This document shows positions 18,612 through 26,783 of a stretch of DNA of 34,537 nt, piece by piece (within the stretch, counting starts at the first letter, position 1; each line of letters starts with the position of its first letter). The stretch comes from Ferranicluibacter rubi (GTDB lineage Bacteria; Pseudomonadota; Alphaproteobacteria; Rhizobiales; Rhizobiaceae). The DNA is taken from assembly GCF_011603255.1 (NCBI RefSeq), contig NZ_JAANCM010000025.1, forward strand, positions 1-34,537, read 5' to 3'. The notes under the pieces are model-generated. The model saw only the letters and a program-made list of their open reading frames with translations, did not search any database and had not been told where the DNA came from. A program made the position numbers and the translations under genes.

Positions 18612-20876
18612 ATGAGAGACCTGTCCGGTCCACGCGTTCTTCTCAAGCGGCTGCGCGAACTGATGGCGGAGCCGCTGGAGCCGCAGGAGCGGCTTGACCG
18701 GATCGTGCGCCAGATCGCGCAGAACATGGTCGCGGAAGTCTGCTCGGTCTATGTGCTGCGCTCCGATGGCGTGCTCGAACTCTACGCCACCGAAGGCCTG
18801 AACAAGGACGCTGTGCACCTAGCCCAGTTGCAGATGGGGCAGGGCCTCGTCGGCACGATCGCCGCCAGCGCGCGTCCGCTCAATCTCTCCGACGCCCAGT
18901 CGCACCCCGCCTTCACCTACCTGCCGGAAACGGGCGAGGAGGTCTATCACTCCTTCCTCGGCGTGCCGATCCTGCGCACCGGGCGGTCGCTCGGCGTTCT
19001 CGTCGTGCAGAACAAGGCAAGCCGCACCTATCGCGACGACGAGGTGGAAGCGCTCGAGACCACCGCCATGGTGCTGGCCGAAATGGTCGCGACCGGCGAA
19101 CTCAAGAAGATCACGCGGCCCGGTCTCGAACTCGATCTGTCGCGTCCGGTCACCATCGAGGGCTCCGGGTTCAACGAGGGCGTGGGCCTTGGCTATGTCG
19201 TGCTCCACGAACCGCGCATCGTCGTCACCAATCTGCTGAACGACGATACGGACAAGGAGCTTTCGCGGCTCGGTGAAAGCCTGGGCTCGCTGCGCATCTC
19301 CATCGACGACATGCTGTCGCGGCGCGATGTGTCCATGGAGGGCGAGCACCGCGCGGTGCTCGAGGCCTACCGGATGTTTGCGCATGACCGCGGCTGGGTG
19401 CGCAAGCTGGAGGAGGCCATTCGCAACGGTCTGACGGCGGAGGCGGCCGTCGAGCGTGTGCAGAGCGAGACCAAGGCGCGGATGATGCGCCTGACGGACC
19501 CGTATCTGCGCGAGCGCATGCACGATTTCGACGATCTGGCGAACCGGCTGCTGCGGCAGTTGACGGGCTATGGTGCGCGCGTCTCGGACAAGGATTTCCC
19601 GGTCGATGCCGTGGTCGTCGCGCGGGCTATGGGGGCGGCCGAGCTGCTCGACTATCCCCGCGAGAATATTCGTGGCCTCGTGCTGGAAGACGGCGCGGTG
19701 ACGAGCCACGTCGTCATCGTCGCGCGTGCCATGGGCATTCCGGTCGTCGGCCAGGCGGCGGGTGCCGTGGCGCTGGCCGAAAACGGCGATGCGATGATCA
19801 TCGACGGGGACGATGCCAAGGTGCATCTGCGGCCGATGGCCGATCTGCAACGGGCTTATGAAGAGAAGGTGCGTCTGCGCGCGCGGCGGCAGGAGCAGTT
19901 CCGGGCGCTGCGCGGCGTCGAGCCGATCACCAGGGATGGCAGCCGCATCAAGTTGCAGATGAATGCCGGCCTGATGGTGGATCTGCCGCAGCTGGACGAA
20001 TCGGGTGCCGAGGGCATCGGCCTGTTCCGCACCGAGCTGCAGTTCATGATCGCTTCGACCATGCCGCGCATGGAGGAGCAGGAGGCCTTCTACCGCAACG
20101 TCCTGAAGCAGGCGGCCGGCAAGCCGGTGACCTTCCGCACGCTTGATATCGGCGGCGACAAGGTGGTGCCTTATTTCCGCGCTGCGGAAGAGGAAAACCC
20201 GGCGCTCGGCTGGCGGGCGATCCGCCTGTCGCTCGACCGGCCAGGCCTCTTGCGCACGCAATTGCGCGCCATGCTGCGGGCGTCCGCGGGCCAGGAACTG
20301 CGCATCATGTTGCCGATGGTAACGGAGGTTTTCGAGCTGAAGGCGGTGCGCGAACTGCTGCAGAAGGAAATCCAGCGGCAATCGAAGGTCGGCGAACAGC
20401 TGCCGCGCAAGCTGCAGTTCGGCGCCATGCTCGAAGTTCCCGCACTGCTCTATCAGCTGGACGAGCTAATGAGCGAGGTCGACTTCGTCTCGGTCGGTTC
20501 CAACGACCTGTTCCAGTTCACTATGGCAGTGGATCGCGGCAATTCGCGCGTGTCGGACCGCTTCGATGTGCTCAGCCGGCCGTTCCTGCGGATGCTGCGC
20601 GATATCGTGCGCGCCGGCGAGCGCAACACCACGTCCGTCACGCTCTGCGGCGAGATGGCATCGAAGCCGCTCTCGGCCTTGGCGCTGCTCGCTATCGGCT
20701 TCCGCTCCCTGTCGATGTCGCCGACGGCCGTCGGGCCGGTCAAGGCGATGCTGCTGGCGACGGATCTGGCAAGGCTTTCGCCGGAGCTGAACGCGCTACT
20801 GGACGATACGAAGGGAACGCGCACGCCGCGGGAACTGTTGAAGGCGTTTGCGGCGGAGAACGAGATTCCGTTGTAG
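18612..20876 (+). CDS. ptsP: Phosphoenolpyruvate-protein phosphotransferase PtsP (nitrogen PTS enzyme I)
   Basis: PtsP starts the nitrogen-related phosphotransferase chain by taking phosphate from PEP and passing it to NPr, a regulatory route rather than sugar transport. The 754-residue protein has an N-terminal GAF domain (about residues 15-160) that in related proteins senses glutamine. A helical NPr-binding domain follows, then the swivelling domain with the phosphorylated His366 in TSHVVIVARAMGIPVVGQ. The PEP-binding barrel ends the protein, with the catalytic Cys679 in TLCGEMASKPLS. The start has a GGGGAGA site about nine bases upstream. The neighbourhood with lysC on one side and prfA-prmC on the other is familiar from rhizobia. 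An inverted repeat follows the gene. Confidence 0.96.
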   Translation: MRDLSGPRVLLKRLRELMAEPLEPQERLDRIVRQIAQNMVAEVCSVYVLRSDGVLELYATEGLNKDAVHLAQLQMGQGLVGTIAASARPLNLSDAQSHPAFTYLPETGEEVYHSFLGVPILRTGRSLGVLVVQNKASRTYRDDEVEALETTAMVLAEMVATGELKKITRPGLELDLSRPVTIEGSGFNEGVGLGYVVLHEPRIVVTNLLNDDTDKELSRLGESLGSLRISIDDMLSRRDVSMEGEHRAVLEAYRMFAHDRGWVRKLEEAIRNGLTAEAAVERVQSETKARMMRLTDPYLRERMHDFDDLANRLLRQLTGYGARVSDKDFPVDAVVVARAMGAAELLDYPRENIRGLVLEDGAVTSHVVIVARAMGIPVVGQAAGAVALAENGDAMIIDGDDAKVHLRPMADLQRAYEEKVRLRARRQEQFRALRGVEPITRDGSRIKLQMNAGLMVDLPQLDESGAEGIGLFRTELQFMIASTMPRMEEQEAFYRNVLKQAAGKPVTFRTLDIGGDKVVPYFRAAEEENPALGWRAIRLSLDRPGLLRTQLRAMLRASAGQELRIMLPMVTEVFELKAVRELLQKEIQRQSKVGEQLPRKLQFGAMLEVPALLYQLDELMSEVDFVSVGSNDLFQFTMAVDRGNSRVSDRFDVLSRPFLRMLRDIVRAGERNTTSVTLCGEMASKPLSALALLAIGFRSLSMSPTAVGPVKAMLLATDLARLSPELNALLDDTKGTRTPRELLKAFAAENEIPL

Positions 20877-20904
20877 GGCTGGGGCTTTGGGGTGGCTAAG
20901 GAAG

Positions 20905-21083
20905 ACCCTCTCTGCCCTGCCGGGCATCTCCCCCACAAGGGGGGAGAAGACTCGGAGCACCCGCTCGTGCTCCCGCCTTTTCACGGGAAGCGGACCTCAA
21001 GTATAAACGGCTGAAGCTGGGCGAGGGGTAGCCCCAAGTCTTCTCCCCCTTGTGGGGGAGATGCCCGGCAGGGCAGAGAGGGT
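20905..21083. repeat. Rhizobial-type palindromic intergenic repeat (RIME-like)
   Basis: Two arms, 20905-20952 and 21037-21083, are inverted copies of each other over about 47 bp and differ only by one G in a G-run. Each arm is itself palindromic: TGCCCTGCCGGGCA, and CTCCCCC paired with GGGGGGAG. The 84 bp between them contain further small hairpins such as GGAGCAC with GTGCTCC. Arms with this kind of sequence recur in intergenic spaces of Rhizobium and Agrobacterium genomes and resemble the RIME class of mosaic elements; this family assignment is from memory. The right arm is followed by TTTTTT, so the element can also end ptsP transcription. No coding capacity. Confidence 0.8.
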
Positions 21084-21135
21084 TTTTTCCTTTCTGACAT
21101 TCGATCATTTGCCGCGCAGCGGCCTGGAGTAAGCA

Positions 21136-22218
21136 TTGGCCACACTACCCATAGAAAAGATGCGGGAGCTGGAGCGGCGGTTCGGGGAAATCGAGGCGCG
21201 GATGTCGGCGGGGCCAGCGGCCGATGTCTATGTGAAGCTCGCATCGGAATATTCCGAGCTGCAGCCCGTCGTCGCCAAGATCCGCCAGTACGAGAAGGCC
21301 GGCGCGGAGCTTGCCGATATCGAGGCGCTGCTGTCCGACAAGGCGACCGATCGCGAGATGCGCGACCTTGCCGAGATGGAAAAGCCGGAGATCGAGGAAC
21401 GGCTGGAAACGCTCGGAAGCGAGATGCAGATCCTGCTTTTGCCGAAGGATGCCGCCGACGAGAAGAGCGCCATCCTCGAAATCCGCGCGGGAACCGGCGG
21501 TTCGGAAGCCGCACTTTTTGCCGGCGATCTCTTCCGCATGTATGAGCGTTACGCCGCTGACAAGGGCTGGAAGGTCGAGGTGCTCAGCGCCAGCGATGGC
21601 GATGCCGGCGGGTTCAAGGAAATCATCGCGACGGTGACCGGGCGCGGCGTTTTCTCCAAGCTGAAGTTCGAATCGGGCGTGCATCGCGTGCAGCGCGTGC
21701 CGGATACGGAAACGCAGGGGCGCATCCACACCTCCGCCGCCACCGTCGCCGTGCTGCCGGAGGCCGAGGATATCGACATCGAGATCCGCGCCGAGGACAT
21801 CCGGATCGACACGATGCGCTCGTCGGGTGCGGGTGGCCAGCACGTCAACACCACGGACAGCGCGGTGCGCATCACGCATATGCCGTCCGGCATCGTGGTC
21901 ACGAGTTCGGAAAAATCGCAGCACCAGAACAAGGCGAAAGCCATGCAGGTTCTGCGCTCGCGCCTCTACGACATGGAGCGGCAGAAGGCCGATAGCGAGC
22001 GGTCAGCCTCCCGCAAGAGCCAGGTCGGTTCCGGCGACCGGTCCGAGCGCATCCGCACCTATAATTTTCCGCAAGGGCGAGTAACCGATCACCGCATCAA
22101 CCTGACGCTCTACAAGATCGACCGGATGATGATGGGCGAGATCGACGAGGTGGTGGACGCGCTTTTGGCCGATTATCAGGCTGATCAGCTCGCCCGTCTC
22201 GGCGAACAGCAGGGCTGA
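21136..22218 (+). CDS. prfA: Peptide chain release factor 1 (RF1)
   Basis: RF1 recognises UAA and UAG in the ribosomal A site and triggers hydrolysis of the peptidyl-tRNA. The 360-residue protein has the GGQ motif at residues 233-235 within [17 protein letters not shown], and the domain II/IV segment starting with [11 protein letters not shown]. Translation appears to begin at TTG 21136, because a GGAG site lies six bases upstream and the N-terminus [15 protein letters not shown] matches the family. ATG 21160 is the only nearby alternative. It starts directly after the inverted repeat and is two bases from prmC, whose product methylates Gln235. Confidence 0.97.
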   Translation: MATLPIEKMRELERRFGEIEARMSAGPAADVYVKLASEYSELQPVVAKIRQYEKAGAELADIEALLSDKATDREMRDLAEMEKPEIEERLETLGSEMQILLLPKDAADEKSAILEIRAGTGGSEAALFAGDLFRMYERYAADKGWKVEVLSASDGDAGGFKEIIATVTGRGVFSKLKFESGVHRVQRVPDTETQGRIHTSAATVAVLPEAEDIDIEIRAEDIRIDTMRSSGAGGQHVNTTDSAVRITHMPSGIVVTSSEKSQHQNKAKAMQVLRSRLYDMERQKADSERSASRKSQVGSGDRSERIRTYNFPQGRVTDHRINLTLYKIDRMMMGEIDEVVDALLADYQADQLARLGEQQG

Positions 22219-22220
22219 CC

Positions 22221-23102
22221 GTGAGCGACACGATCGACAGCCTGCTCGCCGAGGTGCGCGCGGCGCTCCGGCAGGCGGATTTCGACGATCCGGCGCAGGA
22301 AGCACGCATTCTCGTCGGCGGTCTGCTCGGCCTGACGCCGACAGGGCTGATGAGCCGCGGCGGGGAGGCCGTGGCGGCGGACAAGGCGGCCTTGATCCGG
22401 GCCGGGATCGCGCGGCGGCTGGCCCGCGAGCCGCTGCACCGCATTCTCGGCGCGCGGGATTTCTACGGGCTGACCCTGTCGCTCTCGCCGGAAACGCTGG
22501 AGCCACGGCCGGACACGGAAACGCTTGTCGAAGCCATGCTGCCGCACGTGCGGGCAACGGTCGCGCGGGTCGGGCAGTGTCGAATCCTCGACCTCGGCAC
22601 GGGCACGGGGGCGATCTGCCTGGCACTTTTGAGCGAGGTTTCCGAGGCCATGGGCGTCGGCGTCGACCTTTCCGAGGATGCACTTGCGACCGCCGCCGCC
22701 AATGCGCGGGCTCACGGTCTCTCCGATCGTTTCCGGACCATGCGGAGCGACTGGTTCGGGACGATCGACGGGCGTTATCATCTCATCGTCTCGAACCCGC
22801 CTTACATCCGCTCGGATATCATCGACGGGCTGGACCCGGAGGTCCGGCTTTTCGATCCCATGCTCGCGCTCGATGGCGGGACGGACGGGCTGGATGCTTA
22901 CCGTATGATCGCCGCGCACGCGGCCGCCTTTCTCGAAGATGAGGGCATGGTCGGGCTGGAAATCGGCTTCGACCAGAAGGACAGCGTGACGCAGATCTTT
23001 GACGCAGAAGGTTTCGAGAGAACGGCTTTCCTGCGCGATCTCGGTGGAAACGACCGCGTGCTTGTCTTTCGCCGTGCTATGCTGGCAAGCCATACGCTGT
23101 AG
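22221..23102 (+). CDS. prmC: Release factor glutamine methyltransferase PrmC (HemK)
   Basis: PrmC methylates the side-chain amide of the GGQ glutamine in RF1 and RF2, which is needed for efficient termination. The 293-residue protein has an N-terminal helical substrate-binding domain, SAM motif I as LDLGTGTGAICLALL near residue 124, and the catalytic NPPY at residues 192-195. The start is GTG 22221, two bases after the prfA stop, so the two genes are translationally coupled. The gene pair order is widely conserved. Confidence 0.96.
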   Translation: MSDTIDSLLAEVRAALRQADFDDPAQEARILVGGLLGLTPTGLMSRGGEAVAADKAALIRAGIARRLAREPLHRILGARDFYGLTLSLSPETLEPRPDTETLVEAMLPHVRATVARVGQCRILDLGTGTGAICLALLSEVSEAMGVGVDLSEDALATAAANARAHGLSDRFRTMRSDWFGTIDGRYHLIVSNPPYIRSDIIDGLDPEVRLFDPMLALDGGTDGLDAYRMIAAHAAAFLEDEGMVGLEIGFDQKDSVTQIFDAEGFERTAFLRDLGGNDRVLVFRRAMLASHTL

Positions 23103-23435
23103 GCCTTCCAGCCTGTTGAAAACAGGCCGTTTACTGCCTTGGCAATGCGATGTTCTTTTCGCAGACGCAAAGAAAAGGCTTGGAATTGGCGGGGAAGCCG
23201 GATAGGTTGCCGCCACGCACTGAGCAGACGGTCAAAGATGTCAGGATTCGTTCCGGTCAGACCTCTCCGCAGGGAATGCTCTTTTGACACAAGAGCTTGG
23301 GTCGACAGTGCCTAGTGCGGGTACCTGTTAATTTGACGCCAACCAGCGAGATGCCTTTTCAGGCTGCTGGGTCGCGGCGTGCCTTCTCGTTCCGACTCCC
23401 CTTATGTCGGGAGCTGCGAGGAGGTGTTTACCACG
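23103..23435. other. Long leader region upstream of the DUF4167 gene
   Basis: This gene-free stretch begins with a hairpin (GCCTGTT with AACAGGC, about 23110-23126) that may mark the end of the prmC transcript but lacks a T-run. Two good -35 hexamers are present, TTGACA at 23284-23289 and TTGACG at 23333-23338, but neither has a convincing -10 at the right distance. The region ends in a very strong ribosome-binding site, GAGGAGGTG, at 23418-23426. A longer in-frame upstream extension of the DUF4167 frame exists here but lacks family support. Confidence 0.45.
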
Positions 23436-23468
23436 ATGGCCGGAGCCATGAGGCCGGACGCCATATGA
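23436..23468 (+). CDS. Possible 10-codon leader peptide upstream of the DUF4167 gene
   Basis: The strongest ribosome-binding site in this region (GAGGAGGTG, 23418-23426) is not followed by a start codon in the DUF4167 frame. It precedes ATG 23436, which opens a frame of only ten codons (MAGAMRPDAI) in a different frame. The TGA stop (23466-23468) overlaps an in-frame DUF4167 ATG at 23465 (ATGA), the classical arrangement for translational coupling. The distance from the site to ATG, about 11 bases, is slightly long. The layout is visible in the sequence, but expression and function of the peptide are inference. Confidence 0.35.
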   Translation: MAGAMRPDAI

Positions 23469-23503
23469 ACCATCATGATCAAGAGATTTCGGGTGACGAT
23501 AGG

Positions 23504-24478
23504 ATGAGGCCAGGACAGCAGAACAAGCGCGGCCGTGGGCGTAACAACAATAATAATAACAACAATAACAATGGCGGCGGCGGCGGCGGTAACAACAATC
23601 ATAACCGGAAGGGGCAGAACCCGCTCACCCGGACCTATGACAGCTCCGGCCCCGACGTGAAGATCCGCGGCACCGCGCAGCATATCGCCGAGAAGTACAC
23701 GACGCTCGCGCGGGATGCGCAGAGCTCCGGCGACCGGGTCATCGCCGAAAACTATCTTCAGCATGCCGAGCACTACAACCGCATCATCGCAGCCGCACAG
23801 GCGCAGATGCAGGAACGTTTCCAGCGTGACGATCGCCCGTCTTATGAGGGCAACGACATGGACGGTAACGACCGTGACGGCATGATGGACGACGATCAGG
23901 ACCAGGGCTACGACGACCAGCCCGCCATGATGCAGCAGCCGACACCCCGCCGCGAACAGCCCCGCCAGCAGCAGCCACAGCCGCAGCAGCGGACGGAGCG
24001 CAACGAACGGCCGGACCGTCAGGAACGCGCCGAGCGCAACGAGCGTCCGGTTCAGGCGGATCGCCCCGAGCGAACGGAACGCGCGGACCGCAGCGAGCAG
24101 ACGGAACGGCCCGAGCGGACGGAGCAGCGCGCCGAGCGTACTGAACGGCCTGAGCGTGCTGAACGGCCCGAACGCGCTGAACGTCCGGAGCGTGCCGAAC
24201 GTGCACCTCGTGCCGAGCGTCAGCCCCGGGCCGAGCGTCCTGTCGCTGTCGAGCACCCCGTTGCCGCAACGCCGGAAACCGTCATCGACGGCACCGGTCC
24301 GCAGCCGGACATCGAAGGCACGCCCGCCGAAGTCGCCATCGAAGAGGAGGCCGCAGGCCGCGCGCCGCGCCGTCGGGCTGCCCCGCGCCCCCGTCGCCCG
24401 CGCCGCACCGAAGGTGCCGCGGAAGAGGGTGCCGCCGGCGAACAGCCGGAAGCGCCGGCTTTGGCCGACTCCGAATAA
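23504..24478 (+). CDS. DUF4167 domain protein with low-complexity tracts
   Basis: This 324-residue protein belongs to a family found mainly in Rhizobiales. It has a basic RG-rich start (MRPGQQNKRGRGR), ten consecutive Asn residues, six Gly, and then the conserved DUF4167 region (about residues 37-115) including NPLTRTYDSSGPDVKIRG and AENYLQHAEHYNRIIAAAQAQ. A long disordered tail follows, built of short repeats of the type ERPERTE/ERPERAE (about residues 165-250). It ends in a patch rich in Arg, Pro and Ala. The basic RG and Asn tracts suggest an RNA-associated or condensate-forming protein, but no function is established. I start it at ATG 23504, which matches the family N-terminus and has GGGTGA seven bases upstream; ATG 23465, coupled to the leader peptide, would add 13 residues. 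Confidence 0.85.
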   Translation: MRPGQQNKRGRGRNNNNNNNNNNGGGGGGNNNHNRKGQNPLTRTYDSSGPDVKIRGTAQHIAEKYTTLARDAQSSGDRVIAENYLQHAEHYNRIIAAAQAQMQERFQRDDRPSYEGNDMDGNDRDGMMDDDQDQGYDDQPAMMQQPTPRREQPRQQQPQPQQRTERNERPDRQERAERNERPVQADRPERTERADRSEQTERPERTEQRAERTERPERAERPERAERPERAERAPRAERQPRAERPVAVEHPVAATPETVIDGTGPQPDIEGTPAEVAIEEEAAGRAPRRRAAPRPRRPRRTEGAAEEGAAGEQPEAPALADSE

Positions 24479-24505
24479 TCGGTCGCAAGACCAACATGAC
24501 TGGAA

Positions 24506-24530
24506 GGGGCGGCGGCAACGGCGCCCTTTT
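24506..24530 (+). terminator. Terminator of the DUF4167 gene
   Basis: GGGCG and CGCCC form the core of a GC-rich hairpin starting about 30 bp after the DUF4167 stop and followed by a run of five T residues. It lies between convergent genes, the next one ending at 24543 on the other strand. Confidence 0.55.
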
Positions 24531-24542
24531 TCGTGGGCGTTT

Positions 24543-24911
24543 CTATTTCCGCAAGTAGCTCTTTTTGCCGCTGTCGGAGAGGCAGAACCGGCCGCCGCGG
24601 GGGCCGGTGCAGAACATGCCGCTGCGGCAGTCGCAGGTCGTCGTGCTTGTTGCCGGTGCTGACCGGGATGATGTCCCGAGGAGCCCGAGCGGTTGATGGG
24701 TTGCCGAGCAGGATTTCTTGCTGGCGCTGATCGAGCCGTCGCGGCAGATGAAGCGCTCTCCCTGACAGTGATCGACGCCGCCTTTCCTGCCACTGCACGG
24801 CGTGTTTCCGGCCGCGAATGCGTGGCCCGCGACGAGGCTGAAAAGCACGAGGGCCGAGGCAAAGGCCGAAAGCATGGTCCGAAACGAGGCTGGCAGGTGC
24901 GCGGGTAGCAT
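24543..24911 (-). CDS. Secreted eight-cysteine protein with a GPRGGR...SGKK motif
   Basis: This 122-residue protein has a signal peptide with a hydrophobic core around residues 15-28 and a probable cleavage site after HAFA. The mature part has eight cysteines in two blocks. The first is PCSGRKGGVDHC, then FICRDGS and KKSC. The second is TCDCRSGMFC, then GRFC. The last 22 residues (CTGPRGGRFCLSDSGKKSYL) resemble the small PBCV-specific basic adaptor motif known from chlorovirus proteins. This similarity is recalled, not searched. All cysteines could pair into four disulfides in the periplasm. Start ATG 24911 is chosen because the signal peptide follows directly; ATG 24875 is possible. No function is known, and it is divergent from the Nudix-DUF429 gene. 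Confidence 0.72.
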   Translation of the reverse strand: MLPAHLPASFRTMLSAFASALVLFSLVAGHAFAAGNTPCSGRKGGVDHCQGERFICRDGSISASKKSCSATHQPLGLLGTSSRSAPATSTTTCDCRSGMFCTGPRGGRFCLSDSGKKSYLRK

Positions 24912-25082
24912 GGATAAGGGTTCCGGGACCGTCGGGTTGCATTGGGTCAGGCTCTCTTCGACCTTGGGTATTCCGAAACGTTTGTCAATTCTTACAAATA
25001 GGATGCAAGCTGTGTGAAACGTCGTCACAGCGACGCGAATGGGGATATGGTCACGCTTCATCGTGAGGGGAGGGGACCGGCC

Positions 25083-26615
25083 ATGGCTGGGAATGACGAG
25101 ACCTGGAAGATCCTGCATTCGCGGTCTTTGATCCGCGATCGGCATATCGATGTCCGTGCGGATGCCTGCGAGACCCCGTCCGGGTTGCGCGTCGATCCTT
25201 ATTATGTGCTGACCTATCCCGACTGGGTCGTCGTCGTCGCGGTCACACCCGACAGGCAGATGGTGCTGGTCCGCCAGTATCGGCATGCTGCGGGCAAGGT
25301 TTTGTTGGAAGCGCCAGCCGGCAGCATGGAGGCGAGCGATGTCGATCCAGAGGCCGCGGCGCGGCGGGAGCTTTTGGAGGAGACCGGCTATCGCTGCGAG
25401 CAGATGGAATGGTTGAGTTCGCTCTATCCCAATCCCTCGATGCAAACGAACCGCGTGCATGCGTTTCTCGCTCGCGACGTCGTCCGCGTGAGCGAGCAAC
25501 AGCTCGATCCGGAAGAGAATGGGCTGACGGTCGAGCTCCTGCCGATCGAAACGGTGCTTGCTGGTTTGGGCACCGGACTGATTGGTCAGTCGATGCACGT
25601 TGCCGCGATCCTTCAGGCGATGACCGTGCTGCCTGTGTTGAAGCCGGTAGGGGAACGGGATGCGGCTTCTCGCTCCGATGGATCGCCCATGCCGCCGCTT
25701 TCCCAACCTGCAAGGCTTGGAGACCGGGAGACCCAGAGGGGCGGCGATGGGATGAGGGTTTTTGGTGTGGATTTCACCTCCGCTCCCTCACGGCAAAAGC
25801 CGATCACCTGCGTCGAGTGCCGGCTGGATGGGGGGACGTTGCGGTTCGTAGAGATGCATCGCTGGACGAATTTCGATGGTTTCACCGGGTTTCTCGCATC
25901 GTCGGGCCCATGGATTGCCGGGCTCGACTTTCCCTTCGGGCAGTCGCGCAGATTCATCGAGACGATCGGCTGGCCTCTGTCGTGGGAAGGTTATGTCGGC
26001 CACGTCGCCGGACTGACGCGTGCGCAGTTCTACGAGACGCTGACACAGTACAGGTTACCGCGCCCGCCCGGCGACAAGGAGCACCAGCGGTTCATCGATA
26101 AAAGCACAGGCGGGATCAGTCCGCAGAAGCTGCATGGGGTGCCGGTCGGTCTGATGTTTTACGAGGGCGCGCACCGGCTGCTCGAATCCGATGTGCATCT
26201 GCCGCTTCTGCGGGCAGGCGACCCGAGCCGTGTCGTGGTGGAGGCCTATCCCGGCGTGATGGCGCGGCGGTTGATCGGGCGGCGATCCTACAAGAACGAT
26301 ACGCGCAGTCTGCAGACGGCGGAGCATCTGTCGGCCCGCCTCGATCTGTTCGATATCCTTTGCGATCCCGCGTCTGATCATTCCCTGTCCGGCCTGCGGA
26401 TCGAGGCACCGCGATCGCTGGCCGACGATCCGAGCGGGGATGCGCTGGATGCGCTCCTTTGCGCGGTTCAGGCGGGCTGGGCGTATGGGCAAAGAGAGGC
26501 CGGTTTTGGCATTCCGCCGCATGCCGATCCGCTCGAAGGCTGGATCGTCGATCCGGTCCTTTTGCAAGTGTCCGATCAGGGTGGAACAATCTCGCCGCAA
26601 AGCGAAATGACATGA
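25083..26615 (+). CDS. Nudix hydrolase fused in frame to a DUF429 (RNase H-fold) domain
   Basis: One uninterrupted frame of 510 residues encodes two domains. Residues about 1-190 are a Nudix hydrolase of the ADP-ribose pyrophosphatase kind: VVAVTPDRQMVLVRQYRHA, PAGSME, and a Nudix box ending in RRELLEETGY. Residues from about 224 to the end are a DUF429 domain. Its acidic positions GVDFTS, GLDFPFG, VEAYPG and GDALDALLCA are spaced as in RNase H-fold enzymes. The linker of about 30 residues is rich in Ser, Pro, Gly and Arg. Translation starts at ATG 25083, which has a strong AGGGGAGGGG site. An internal ATG at 25752 (MRVFGVDF) also has an AGAGGGG site ten bases upstream, so DUF429 could be made separately as well. 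Both halves look intact. Substrates are unknown. Confidence 0.8.
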   Translation: MAGNDETWKILHSRSLIRDRHIDVRADACETPSGLRVDPYYVLTYPDWVVVVAVTPDRQMVLVRQYRHAAGKVLLEAPAGSMEASDVDPEAAARRELLEETGYRCEQMEWLSSLYPNPSMQTNRVHAFLARDVVRVSEQQLDPEENGLTVELLPIETVLAGLGTGLIGQSMHVAAILQAMTVLPVLKPVGERDAASRSDGSPMPPLSQPARLGDRETQRGGDGMRVFGVDFTSAPSRQKPITCVECRLDGGTLRFVEMHRWTNFDGFTGFLASSGPWIAGLDFPFGQSRRFIETIGWPLSWEGYVGHVAGLTRAQFYETLTQYRLPRPPGDKEHQRFIDKSTGGISPQKLHGVPVGLMFYEGAHRLLESDVHLPLLRAGDPSRVVVEAYPGVMARRLIGRRSYKNDTRSLQTAEHLSARLDLFDILCDPASDHSLSGLRIEAPRSLADDPSGDALDALLCAVQAGWAYGQREAGFGIPPHADPLEGWIVDPVLLQVSDQGGTISPQSEMT

Positions 26616-26623
26616 TTTCTGCT

Positions 26624-26652
26624 CTTTAATTCGGCAAAAACGCCTCCCATAT
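26624..26652 (+). promoter_or_regulatory. Candidate heat-shock (RpoH) promoter of clpB
   Basis: CTTTAA (26624-26629) and TCCCATAT (26645-26652) are separated by 15 bases. This approximates the sigma-32 pattern CTTGAA / CCCCATnT. It lies about 130 bp before clpB, a classic heat-shock gene. The -35 deviates at one important position. Confidence 0.45.
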
Positions 26653-26783
26653 CTCATGTCGAAGCGGGAAGATGCTGCGATCCGCAGGGTTCTCTTCGCG
26701 ATGCCGGGCTTGCCGATTTCGGGAGCCTGATCCCAACCGCCGGAGCGTGCCGCATGGGCGTTCCGGTTCCAAGGAGGTAGACG

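Noticed and set aside
18819-20381. A 520-codon minus-strand frame within ptsP
   Set aside because: It is antisense to a complete, well-conserved PtsP and has no domain signature.
23297-23503. N-terminal extension of the DUF4167 protein back to position 23297
   Set aside because: The extension has no ribosome-binding site and does not match the family, which begins with the RG-rich segment.
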